From Nocardia uniformis NBRC 13702 (GTDB lineage: Bacteria; Actinomycetota; Actinomycetes; Mycobacteriales; Mycobacteriaceae): a stretch of 64,000 nt of DNA. The position numbers and the translations under genes were made by a program. The notes beneath the pieces are model-generated. The model worked only from the letters and a program-made list of their open reading frames with translations. It was not told the origin of the DNA and did no database searches. The DNA lies in the NCBI RefSeq assembly GCF_001613345.1, contig NZ_BDCE01000049.1:1-64000 (forward strand), read 5' to 3'. This document shows, piece by piece, positions 8,230-16,591 of the stretch; positions within the stretch are counted from its first letter, which is position 1, and each line of letters opens with the position of its first letter.

Positions 8230-8796
8230 ATGCTCGACCGTCTTGCGCGATCGGCTGCGCTGGTGCTGGTTTCGCTACTTGCCACCGTGGTCGTCTCCGC
8301 CTGTGGCAGCGAGCCACCGACCCAGCTGACCACCCAGCTCACCACACCGCCGGTCGATCAGTACGCGGCGAAGGATCGAACCCCGGATCCGGGGGCGGTG
8401 GCCATCGGGTTGACGAATATCTCGCTGTCGCCCGGTGATTCGGCCGATCGTGTCACCTTCGAGTTCACCGGCGATGCCGTACCGGGCTGGGCGGTGCACT
8501 ATGTGCGCGAGGCGGTGCAGAACGGCACGCACGCGGTATTCCCGGTCGCGGGCGAGACCATTATCGAGGTACTGATCCGCGAGGCCGCCAATCCGTTCGG
8601 ATCCGGCGTACCACCGTATTCCGGCCCGGAAACACTCACCGACCCGGCGACGATTTCCATCGGTGAGGTGCGGTTCGCGAGTGAGGTGCGCGGTGTGACA
8701 CAGGCGTTCATCGGTCTGCGGACCCCACAGCGCGGATTCCGGGTGACCGGACTGACCGATCCCGCGCGGGTGGTCGTGGAGGTCGATCACCGATGA
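8230..8796 (+). CDS. AMIN-like domain lipoprotein
   Basis: A 188-residue predicted lipoprotein: a hydrophobic signal (about 8-22) ends in lipobox VSAC with Cys25. A Thr/Pro linker follows, then an AMIN-like beta domain (LTNISLSPGDSADRVTFEF near the start, RGVTQAFIGL and a VVVEVDH end). AMIN-type domains often bind cell-wall polymers (family knowledge). ATG 8230 is preceded by GAGAGGGA at the right spacing; an in-frame GTG at 8209 would overlap the CapK-like stop. Its position between the CapK-like enzyme and the chain-length protein suggests a surface-exposed accessory protein of polysaccharide export. Confidence 0.72.
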   Translation: MLDRLARSAALVLVSLLATVVVSACGSEPPTQLTTQLTTPPVDQYAAKDRTPDPGAVAIGLTNISLSPGDSADRVTFEFTGDAVPGWAVHYVREAVQNGTHAVFPVAGETIIEVLIREAANPFGSGVPPYSGPETLTDPATISIGEVRFASEVRGVTQAFIGLRTPQRGFRVTGLTDPARVVVEVDHR

Positions 8797-8851
8797 CACC
8801 GATGACCTGTCCGTCGACCGGATTCGAGTCGGCGCGAGCGACGGAGGTCCG

Positions 8852-10285
8852 TTGACGAACACCCTGACCGTTGTGGTCGACCGGATCTGGCAGCGCCGTT
8901 TACTGGTCGTGGCCGTCGCCCTGGTCGTCCTATTCGGCGCGTTCCTCACCGCGCAGGGTGAGAGCACGACGTACACGAGCCGAGTGCTGGTGTCGGCGGG
9001 TTCGACACGGCCGCCGACCCAGGACGCGATTCTGGCCCAGGGCTATACGTACTACCTCAATGATCCGACCTACCAGGCGAATTTGAAGCAGACACCGGGC
9101 TTCCCGACCGACATCTACGGATTCTCGGCCGAATTCGTCACGGGTAGCCCACTTTTCGTTGTCCAGGTCACCGCCGCCACGCCGGAGGCCGCCAAGGACG
9201 CGGCCCCCAAGGTCACCCAGGCCTACGTCGATGACGTCAATGACCGGCTCGATGCGAGCCGCAATGAGACCACCGCCGATATGACCGCGGCCATGATGAA
9301 GGTCTGGGGCGACCGGCTGGCCGAGGGCGATCCGAATGCGTTCAGCGCCCAGGTCCAACTTCAGCAACAGATCGACCACCTGAACTCCGACCAGTCCAAC
9401 CGGCTCACGATTATGCAATCGAGTGTGGGGGCGACCGCGCAGAGTCCGGGCACCACCCGCGACCTCGCCACCGCGCTGGTCGGCGGCCTGCTGCTCGGGT
9501 GCGTGGTCGCACTGCTGGCGGGTGCGGCGACGCGGCGGCTGTACACCGATTACGACGTCGTGGAGAAGACCGGTGTGCGCACGTTCGACGTCATCCCCGC
9601 GGGTGGTACCCCGGCGCGCGACGCCCGCCGGGAGGTCACGCTGCGCCATCTCGCCAACCTGATTGCCCGGTCCAACACCGAACTCCCCACTTCCGTTGCG
9701 GTCGTTCCGGTTTCGGCGGGTGTGGGCGGTGATCGGATCGCGCGGGCGATTGCCGAACACCGCGCGGCGCAGGGCGCCAGAGCCATTCTCGTCAATGCCG
9801 ATCTGCGCGGTGGTGACGGCTCGGGCCAGCCCGGCGTCGCCGAATATCTGCGCGGGCCGATCAGCGATGTCTGGGATCTGGCGACGAGTCGCGGTCCGGC
9901 CGGTTTCGCCGAAATCGCAACGGGGCAGGCCGGTTCGGACCCGTACCGGCTGTTCGATCGGGGCCGGGTCCGAGCCCTGATCGATGCCATCGGTGAGATT
10001 GCCGAATTGGCGATCATCCTGGTTCCGCCCATCAGCACCGCGCCGGAGTCGCAGATTGTCGCGGATCTCGCGGATTCGACCGTGCTGGTGATCGAACGGG
10101 GCCAGACCACCGCGCGGGATGTCCACGATGCGGTCCGCGCGGTGAACCAGGTCGGTGCGCAGGTACTCGGCGCGGTACTCGTCGACACCGCCGACCGGCG
10201 CGGGCCGCTACCGCGCTGGGCGCGGCGCTCGCGGCCGGACCCGGCCGCCACGGCGCCACTGCCCGAAGTCCGGACCGCCCCATGA
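8852..10285 (+). CDS. Wzz/BY-kinase-like chain-length determinant (copy 1), degenerate P-loop
   Basis: A 477-residue polysaccharide co-polymerase. It has an N-terminal membrane helix (about 17-35), an extracytoplasmic Wzz-type region with a QLQQQIDHLN helix, a second membrane helix (about 208-229) and a cytoplasmic CpsD/BY-kinase-like Rossmann domain. ILVNADLRGG matches the Walker A' strand, but the expected P-loop reads VSAGVGGDRIAR, without the GK(S/T) that holds ATP, and no C-terminal Tyr cluster is present. It therefore probably controls chain length without kinase activity (inference). TTG 8852 follows GGAGG at 8844-8848. The stop overlaps the next gene (ATGA). Paralogue of 15185-16591. 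Confidence 0.82.
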   Translation: MTNTLTVVVDRIWQRRLLVVAVALVVLFGAFLTAQGESTTYTSRVLVSAGSTRPPTQDAILAQGYTYYLNDPTYQANLKQTPGFPTDIYGFSAEFVTGSPLFVVQVTAATPEAAKDAAPKVTQAYVDDVNDRLDASRNETTADMTAAMMKVWGDRLAEGDPNAFSAQVQLQQQIDHLNSDQSNRLTIMQSSVGATAQSPGTTRDLATALVGGLLLGCVVALLAGAATRRLYTDYDVVEKTGVRTFDVIPAGGTPARDARREVTLRHLANLIARSNTELPTSVAVVPVSAGVGGDRIARAIAEHRAAQGARAILVNADLRGGDGSGQPGVAEYLRGPISDVWDLATSRGPAGFAEIATGQAGSDPYRLFDRGRVRALIDAIGEIAELAIILVPPISTAPESQIVADLADSTVLVIERGQTTARDVHDAVRAVNQVGAQVLGAVLVDTADRRGPLPRWARRSRPDPAATAPLPEVRTAP

Positions 10286-11802
10286 CCGTTCGAGCGCCGG
10301 GCGCCGACCGCCTCGGCCGGATCGTCGTGGTGGCGGTCGCCCTCGCCGTCGGGCTGGCCGCCATGATCATGGTGTCGGCGCGGGCTCCCGGTGGAGTCGG
10401 GACCGTCGCGGCGGCGGGTGCGGTCGCGACCGTCCTGGTCGTGATCGGGCTCAAGGATCCGCGCTGGGCCTTCGTCTTCCTGATTGTCGCGACCTTTCTG
10501 CGACCCGCGATTCCGAAGATCCTGCCGACCACCGACCCGTTCATTCTCGCCTTCGGCGGTTTGATCATTGCCACGATCATCTGGGTGCGTGGTCACCCGG
10601 AACGCCGGGTATCGCTCGGTGCGATCGAATGCGCCATGGCGCTGTATCTGCTGTGGAACCTGAACTCGATTCTGCAGCCGCACGAGTACCGGCCGATCCT
10701 GTATCCGCTGTCGGGCGAAGAGCTCAATCTGTGGCGGTACCTGATCATCGGCACCGTAATTCCCTTCGCCACCTACCTGATCTCGCGAATGATCTTCGGT
10801 ACCCGCGCATCACTGCGCTACCTCATCACCACGCTGCTGGTGTGCAGTACCTACTCGGCGTGGGTCAGCATCATGCAGTTCCACGGGCCGCAGGCGCTGG
10901 TCTGGCCGAAATACATTGTCGCTGACCCGGCGTGGACCGATCGTGCGGTGGGGCTGCCGAATCAGCCGGAGGTCAATGGGCTCATCTTGATTGTCGGATA
11001 CGTCCTGGCGCTGGTACTGATCGGCACCGAACGCCGCCCACGGTGGCAGCAGGTGGGGCTGGGCGTGATCGCGGCGGCGTGCGCGTACTCGGCCTATCTG
11101 ACGTATACGCGCTCGATCTGGCTCGATTTCGCGGTGGTCGTCCTGCTGGGCATCGCGCTGGGCAGGGGCTACCGCACCGGATTCGTGATGACGGCGATCG
11201 GTGCGGTCGCGGCGATCGCGGTGAACTGGTCGGCGTTCATGAGCCCCGATCGATCGGCGGGCGGCGTCACCTCCACGAACGAGGTGTACGACCGTCTCAA
11301 CGCCAATGCCACCGCCTTCTGGGCCTTCCTGGAAAAGCCTTGGAGTGGTTGGGGTTTGGGGCGCTTCGTCTCGGTCAATACCTATCATCACCGGCAGTGG
11401 TCGCCGGATACCCCCTGGTCGCGAGGTCTCGGAATTCCGGCACACGAAACCGAACTCGGCATTCTGGCCGAGCTGGGCATTATCGGACTGCTGCTGTGGC
11501 TGACCGTCTTGATCCTGCTCGCCCGCCGTCTGATCATCGCTTTCGTGCGGCTGCCCGCCGATGGCATCATGGGCCGTCCGATCGCCTTCATTGCCGGGAC
11601 CGCGTTCCTATCCCTGGTGCTGGGCGGTGTTTTCGTGGATCTGCGCCTGTTCGACTATCCGAGCACCATGGTGTTCGCACTGGTCGGCGCCGCGGTCGGC
11701 GCCGCCGACCGGCTGGGCGGACGCACGCCCGTCGATCCACTCGAACAGGGCAGGGCTCATCGGGCGGCGCTCAGGGCGCGGAAGGTGGAAACAGTCGCGT
11801 GA
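10282..11802 (+). CDS. O-antigen ligase/Wzy-like polymerase
   Basis: A 506-residue integral membrane protein with about 11 to 12 hydrophobic segments and the Wzy_C/O-antigen-ligase signature region. A large extracytoplasmic loop contains GLPNQPEVNG, TYTRSIW follows, and then PWSGWGLGRF and PAHETELGILAELG. Such proteins polymerise or ligate polyprenyl-linked oligosaccharides outside the membrane; in a cluster with flippases and Wzz-like proteins, repeat-unit polymerisation is the likelier job. ATG 10282 overlaps the upstream stop by 4 bp. Its 3' end overlaps the convergent GT4 gene by 32 bp. It is the only Wzy/ligase-like gene, although flippase and Wzz occur twice. Confidence 0.83.
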   Translation: MTVRAPGADRLGRIVVVAVALAVGLAAMIMVSARAPGGVGTVAAAGAVATVLVVIGLKDPRWAFVFLIVATFLRPAIPKILPTTDPFILAFGGLIIATIIWVRGHPERRVSLGAIECAMALYLLWNLNSILQPHEYRPILYPLSGEELNLWRYLIIGTVIPFATYLISRMIFGTRASLRYLITTLLVCSTYSAWVSIMQFHGPQALVWPKYIVADPAWTDRAVGLPNQPEVNGLILIVGYVLALVLIGTERRPRWQQVGLGVIAAACAYSAYLTYTRSIWLDFAVVVLLGIALGRGYRTGFVMTAIGAVAAIAVNWSAFMSPDRSAGGVTSTNEVYDRLNANATAFWAFLEKPWSGWGLGRFVSVNTYHHRQWSPDTPWSRGLGIPAHETELGILAELGIIGLLLWLTVLILLARRLIIAFVRLPADGIMGRPIAFIAGTAFLSLVLGGVFVDLRLFDYPSTMVFALVGAAVGAADRLGGRTPVDPLEQGRAHRAALRARKVETVA

Positions 11803-12982
11803 AGACCCGGTCGTAGAACGCCAGCAGGTTCTTTCGCGAGGTGTCCCAGGACAATTCGCGCTCGACCCGGTCGCGGCCGAGCTCGCCCATCCGTTTGCGG
11901 CGGACCGGGTCATCGAGCAGTTCGCTGATGGCGACCGCGAACGCGGCGGTGTCGTTATCGGGTACGTATACGGCGGCCTCGCCCGCCGAGACCCGCGCTT
12001 CGATCAACTCGAACGACACCAGTGGCCGGGACATGGCCATGTATTCGACCACCTTGTTCATGGTCGATACGTCATTGAGCGGATTGTGCGGGTCCGGTGA
12101 CAGGCAGATATCGGCGGTCGAGAGACATACCTGCACGAATTCATCGGGTACACGCCCGGTGAATTCGACCATGTCATCGAGTCCGAGTTCGGTCGACAGC
12201 GCGACCAGATCATCGAACGCATCGCCGGAACCCATGAAGATGACGTGCACATCGGTGCGCCCGAGCCGATCCCTCAGATGGGCGATGGCCCGCAGGGCGT
12301 AGTCCACGCCGTCCTGCGGTCCCATTACGCCGAGATACGCGGCCAGATAGGACTTTCCGCGTTTGAGGGCCGGATCTGGTTCACGCTGGACGAATTTGGC
12401 GAGGTCGGGTGCGCTCCGAACGACGGTGACTCGTTCCGGATCCATGCGGCCGCGTTCGACAGCGACCCGGCGGTAGCTCTCATTCGTGGAGATGACCGCG
12501 TCGGCGAGCGCGAAGGTGATGCGCTCCAACAGCATCGACGCGCGGTAGAGCAGCCCGCCGCCGCCCGGGAATCTGGAGTGGAACAGTTCGGGCACCAGAT
12601 CGTGGTGGTCGAAGACGAAACGGGTACCGCCGACGCGCAATACGAGTGCGATCAGGAACAGCAGATCAGGCGGATTGCACGCGTGCACCACATGTACCGG
12701 TCCCTCGCGGCGCACGCGCACGGCCAAGCGCAGGGTGTGCCAGAGCGCGAGAGAGTACTCGCGCAGGTATCCGGCGGGGCCGCCGGTGGCGGCGCGTAGC
12801 CGATAGCGCAGGATCCGGACGCCGTCGACGGTGGCCTCGGCCTCACGATCCTGTTTGGTACCCATCGGGCAGATGACGGTGACCCGGTAGCCCGCGTCGA
12901 CCAGGGCGCGGCTCTCCTGCCAGACCCTGCGGTCGAAGGGCACCGAGAGATTTTCCACGAGGATCAGAATGTGTCCACTCAC
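11771..12982 (-). CDS. Family 4 glycosyltransferase (A)
   Basis: A 403-residue GT-B glycosyltransferase. N-terminal domain: ILVENLSVPFDRRVWQES and FDHHDLVPE, typical of a GT4 subgroup in exopolysaccharide loci. C-terminal donor domain: AYLGVMGPQDGVDYALRAI, FMGSGD and the EX7E region at VVEYMAMSRPLVSFE. It should add one sugar of the repeat unit from a nucleotide donor. Start ATG 12982 overlaps the upstream GT4 (B) stop. It is the last gene of the long minus-strand operon pyruvyltransferase-flippase-Wzz-GT4-GT4-GT4, and its end overlaps the convergent Wzy-like gene. Sugar specificity cannot be read from sequence. Confidence 0.88.
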   Translation of the reverse strand: MSGHILILVENLSVPFDRRVWQESRALVDAGYRVTVICPMGTKQDREAEATVDGVRILRYRLRAATGGPAGYLREYSLALWHTLRLAVRVRREGPVHVVHACNPPDLLFLIALVLRVGGTRFVFDHHDLVPELFHSRFPGGGGLLYRASMLLERITFALADAVISTNESYRRVAVERGRMDPERVTVVRSAPDLAKFVQREPDPALKRGKSYLAAYLGVMGPQDGVDYALRAIAHLRDRLGRTDVHVIFMGSGDAFDDLVALSTELGLDDMVEFTGRVPDEFVQVCLSTADICLSPDPHNPLNDVSTMNKVVEYMAMSRPLVSFELIEARVSAGEAAVYVPDNDTAAFAVAISELLDDPVRRKRMGELGRDRVERELSWDTSRKNLLAFYDRVFTRLFPPSAP

Positions 12983-14112
12983 CGAATCACGACCTCTTCC
13001 ACGGCCCGCTCAGCGGCCGCAATGCTCGTTTTCAGACTGAAGTGCGTCTCGACGCGGGTGCGTGCCGCGGCACCCATTCGCCGGCGTAGCGGTGGATCCG
13101 AGAGCAGGGCGGTCAGCCGGTCCGCGAGCTGCTTCGGGTCACGGGGCGGCACCAGATAGCCCGTCTCACCGTCGAGAATCATTTCCGGTACGCCACCGAC
13201 CGCGGTACAGACCGCCGGTCGGGCCGCGGCCATTGCCTCGAGGAGCGCCATGGGGAAGCACTCGACGCTGTAGGAACTCAGCACGACCACATCCATCGCG
13301 GACAGCAGCGCCGCGATATCCGGTCGGGAACCGGCGACGACGACGCGATCGGCCAGGCCCAACTCCCCCACCAGGGCTTCGATCTCGCCGCGCGCCGGGC
13401 CGTCGCCGACAATGAGGAACCTGGCCGAGGGCACCCTGTCGGCGACTCGGCGCGCCGCCCGCAGGAAGGTGGCGTGGTCCTTCTCCGGCCGCAGCGCGGC
13501 GACGATACCGACGACCAGGTCGGCGTCGCTGATACCGAGTTCCCGTGCGGCGGTGCGGTTGTCAGCGGCATCGAAGGCCGAGGGGTCGACGCCGTTGTAG
13601 ATCACCTCGATCTTGGACTCGGGATAGCCGAGATCATCGGTGAGATACCGGATCTGGGCGCGGGCCACCCCGAAGTACGCCGTGGTGTACCGGTCGAGAA
13701 TGCGGTCGACGATCGCGCGCACCCGGCCACGCGGTTCGACATCTCCGCAATTGTGTACCCAGACAATGGTATTCGGCACCCCCGCACACCAGGCGGCAAT
13801 GCGTCCGAGCGCCTCGGCATTGTAGCCCCGAGTAATCACCACGTCGGGCCGTTCCAGCCGCATGACACGAATGAGCTCGCGCACCGCCGCTACCGCTCGG
13901 CGCTTCGTCCGATGCAGAGCCCGCGCGGGTACGCCCGCCGCGCCGAGTTGAGCGAACAGCTCGCCCTCCTCGCCGAGGCAGATCACCGACGGTTCGAACC
14001 GGGTGCGGTCGAGGTTCGGTAGCAGGGTCGTCACATGCCGTTCGGCCCCGCCGACGCGGAGATCGGGGACCACATACAGCACCCGAATGGGTTGGCGTGC
14101 GGGTGCGCTCAT
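12979..14112 (-). CDS. Family 4 glycosyltransferase (B)
   Basis: A 377-residue GT4 enzyme. Seen: RVLYVVPDLRVGGAERHVTTL (glycine-rich acceptor loop), VWVHNCGD, VIYNGVDPSAFD, GIVAALRPEKDH, FLIVGDGPARGEIEAL, and the donor motif FPMALLEAMAAARPAV carrying the EX7E pattern. ATG 14112 gives an exact 4-bp ATGA overlap with the upstream GT4 (C); an upstream in-frame start at 14151 would overlap far more and is rejected. Its own stop overlaps the start of GT4 (A). It presumably adds a repeat-unit sugar at the cytoplasmic membrane face. Confidence 0.9.
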   Translation of the reverse strand: MSAPARQPIRVLYVVPDLRVGGAERHVTTLLPNLDRTRFEPSVICLGEEGELFAQLGAAGVPARALHRTKRRAVAAVRELIRVMRLERPDVVITRGYNAEALGRIAAWCAGVPNTIVWVHNCGDVEPRGRVRAIVDRILDRYTTAYFGVARAQIRYLTDDLGYPESKIEVIYNGVDPSAFDAADNRTAARELGISDADLVVGIVAALRPEKDHATFLRAARRVADRVPSARFLIVGDGPARGEIEALVGELGLADRVVVAGSRPDIAALLSAMDVVVLSSYSVECFPMALLEAMAAARPAVCTAVGGVPEMILDGETGYLVPPRDPKQLADRLTALLSDPPLRRRMGAAARTRVETHFSLKTSIAAAERAVEEVVIR

Positions 14113-15176
14113 CGTGCGACCTCGCGGTAGATCCGATCGAACCGCCGCCACACCACATCGATATCGAATTCCGCGCGCACCCGCCGCAGGGCGGCCGTAC
14201 CCAGTCGCTCACGTAGCTCGCTGTCGCGCACCGCACTGCCGAGCGCCACGGCCAGTGCCTCCACCGCACCGGGTGGCACCATGAGTCCGCACTGCTCGTC
14301 GATCAGGTCCGGAATGCCGCCGACCGGACAGGTCACCACACACAGTCCACGCGCCATGGCTTCCAGAATCGCCATTGGCTGACCTTCCCGGTGCGAAGGC
14401 AGCACCAGGATGTGCGACTGCTGCATCAGATCCGGGATCTGTTGTGGTGGGAGCCATCCGGTGATCTCGGCACTGGGTTCGATACCGAGATCGGCGACCA
14501 TTTTGCGCGCGCGGTCGACCGCACCGTCGCCGGCGACGACCAGCCGCGCGTCCACCGCGCCCGCCGCCGTCACCATCATCCGCTGCCAGGCCGCGAGCAG
14601 GGTGAACGTACCCTTCCGCTCGCCGACCTCGCCGAGAAACAGCACCCGCACGGGGCCGTCGCGGTGCTGTCGCACCCGGCGCGCTGGCCGAACGGCGTTG
14701 GATACCACGGTGATCCGCGCACCCGGCGTAATGTCTCGCAGGGCCGTCGCCCACGACTCGCCCAGGGCGACCACGACCGCCGCGCCGCCGAGCGCGTCCC
14801 GAATGGCGGCCCGCAGCAGGCGCGGCGACCGGTCGTAGAACACACTGAAATCAGAGCCGTGTACATGCAGCACCACGGGAGTGCGCACGGCTCGGGCCAT
14901 CAGCTCGAACAGATATTTCCGCGGGAAGCTGCCATACGAGGACAGGTGTATGTGCACGATCGATGGCCGCTCCACAACCAGCCGGTAGGTGTAGACGAAC
15001 AGCGACCCGAAGTATGCGGCGAATTTGGTCGCGACCCCGCCGTCGCGGTGCGTCGCGACGTGCCGGATATCCCATTCCGTCCAGATCGGTGTCTCGCGCA
15101 TTTCCCGCACGAAGGTGGCCACGCCGCCACGCGTCGACATACTCGTCGAAACCCACAGAGCCCGTTGCCTCGTCAT
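14109..15176 (-). CDS. Family 4 glycosyltransferase (C)
   Basis: A 355-residue GT4 enzyme. N-terminal: STRGGVATFVRE, IVHIHLSSYGSFPRK and VVLHVHGSDF. C-terminal: VLFLGEVGERKGTFTLL, LVVAGDGAVDRA, a WLPPQQIPDLMQQSHI segment and the EGQPMAILEAMARG donor motif with EX7E. The HIHLSSYGSFPRK element is seen in transferases acting on membrane-linked acceptors. It lies 8 bp downstream of the Wzz-like gene (15185) and overlaps GT4 (B) by 4 bp, so all three are probably translated as one unit. Donor sugar unknown. Confidence 0.88.
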   Translation of the reverse strand: MTRQRALWVSTSMSTRGGVATFVREMRETPIWTEWDIRHVATHRDGGVATKFAAYFGSLFVYTYRLVVERPSIVHIHLSSYGSFPRKYLFELMARAVRTPVVLHVHGSDFSVFYDRSPRLLRAAIRDALGGAAVVVALGESWATALRDITPGARITVVSNAVRPARRVRQHRDGPVRVLFLGEVGERKGTFTLLAAWQRMMVTAAGAVDARLVVAGDGAVDRARKMVADLGIEPSAEITGWLPPQQIPDLMQQSHILVLPSHREGQPMAILEAMARGLCVVTCPVGGIPDLIDEQCGLMVPPGAVEALAVALGSAVRDSELRERLGTAALRRVRAEFDIDVVWRRFDRIYREVAR

Positions 15177-15184
15177 GTGGGCGA

Positions 15185-16591
15185 CTACTCCGGCCCGCGC
15201 GCGGAGGTGAATATCGGATCGCCAGCCGCCGGTGAGCTCGTCGGCACCCGCGCGGCCACCTCGGTGCTCGATCCGCCCTCCGCGTCGACCAGCACCGCAC
15301 CGAGGACGGTCGCATCGACCGCCCGCAAGACGCGATGGGCTCGGCGCCCGTCACCGGCCTTCGTCGTCGCCTGGTCGAGGACCAGCACGGTCGATCCCGT
15401 TGTGGCCGCGATGACCTGGGTTTCGACGGCATCGAGTACCGGCGGCGCGATGACGACCACGAAGTCCGCGCGATCGTGTACTTGCCGCAGCAGGCGGGTG
15501 AACCGCTCGCGGGTAATCGCCGTGAACGGATCCTCTCCGGTACTGCCCGGAAGTATCTCCCGCAGATTCGGCAGTCGGGTAGCGGTCAACACCGAATCGA
15601 TATCGGCGCGGCCCGAGAGCAGTTCACCGACGCCGGTGCCGTGTGGTCGACGCAGATCGGCGTGCACCAGAATTGTCCGGATACCCTGCCGGGCACGCTC
15701 TTCGGCGATCGCGCGCGCCACCATTTCGACGCCGCCTGTCACGCCCGGGGCGGTAATCGCCACGGCCGCCCGCTCCACGGGTACCGCCAGCCCGACGGCG
15801 GTCACCACCTGTTTGAGTGCCTTGTCCCGGGTGGCGGCGTCCTGGTTCGCGGCCCCCGGCACCACGGCGATCGCGGGCACACCGACCTTCGCCTCGATAT
15901 CGTCGGCCGTGCGCAGGCGGCGCGACACCGCGCCGAGAACGAGGGCGGCGAGGGAGCCGAGCAGCAGTCCGATGACGCCGAAGGACAGCGCAGTGGGCCA
16001 CCGCAGCGGCTCCTTGCGCACCACCTCGGAGTCGAGCTGCAGGTCGATGAGCTTATTGGAGGTATCGGCATTGAGCCGGTTGATCTGATCCTGCATCTGC
16101 GTCAATGACACATCACTGACCACGCCATTGGCCGCGCGAATATCGTCGAACGGTTTGCGTACCGCCGCGATCGCGGCATCCTGCGCGGCCCGCAGCCTGG
16201 CATTGATCTCGTCCTTGAAGGCGGTCCCGGCCGCTACCGCCGCCTCCTGGGCGACTTGCGCCGAACTCGCTGTCGCCTCGATATAGAGAATCGGGCTCGA
16301 CGCCACGGTCCGGGCTTCGAGGACGACCTCGTTCGGAATATCCGACGACGCCTTCAATTTCGATTGGTAGGCCGGATCCTCGAAGTACTGCGAGTAGCCC
16401 ACCGAGAGGACGGCGTCCTGATCTGGTGCGCGGTTCGGCGAACCGACCGTCATGACGACCCGGCTCGTGTAGGTCGGTTTCGCATCGAGTGTCGAGACAA
16501 CCGCGAGCGCGAGCGCCAGGACGGTGACCGCGAGAACCAACCATTTGCGGCGCCAGATACGGTTGACGTGAACTCTTGTGCCGCTGTTCAA
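15185..16591 (-). CDS. Wzz/BY-kinase-like chain-length determinant (copy 2), degenerate P-loop
   Basis: A 468-residue homologue of the protein at 8852-10285, with the same order: N-terminal helix (about 14-32), extracytoplasmic region with a DINARLRAAQDAA-type helix and QMQDQINRLNADTSNK, second helix (about 206-227), then a CpsD-like domain. TILVHADLRRP is the Walker A' strand, but the P-loop position reads ITAPGVTGGVEMV and lacks GK(S/T). Both copies share this loss, which argues for an inherited non-kinase co-polymerase. TTG 16591 overlaps the flippase 2 stop (TTGA). It is followed by GT4 (C). Confidence 0.82.
   Translation of the reverse strand: MNSGTRVHVNRIWRRKWLVLAVTVLALALAVVSTLDAKPTYTSRVVMTVGSPNRAPDQDAVLSVGYSQYFEDPAYQSKLKASSDIPNEVVLEARTVASSPILYIEATASSAQVAQEAAVAAGTAFKDEINARLRAAQDAAIAAVRKPFDDIRAANGVVSDVSLTQMQDQINRLNADTSNKLIDLQLDSEVVRKEPLRWPTALSFGVIGLLLGSLAALVLGAVSRRLRTADDIEAKVGVPAIAVVPGAANQDAATRDKALKQVVTAVGLAVPVERAAVAITAPGVTGGVEMVARAIAEERARQGIRTILVHADLRRPHGTGVGELLSGRADIDSVLTATRLPNLREILPGSTGEDPFTAITRERFTRLLRQVHDRADFVVVIAPPVLDAVETQVIAATTGSTVLVLDQATTKAGDGRRAHRVLRAVDATVLGAVLVDAEGGSSTEVAARVPTSSPAAGDPIFTSARGPE

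Noticed and set aside
6791..8317. Minus-strand 508-codon open frame opposite the CapK-like gene
   Set aside because: Arg/His/Pro-rich shadow without domains.
14391..16088. Plus-strand 565-codon open frame
   Set aside because: Lies opposite GT4 (C) and the Wzz-like gene, which have strong motifs and stop/start overlaps. Composition is that of a shadow frame.
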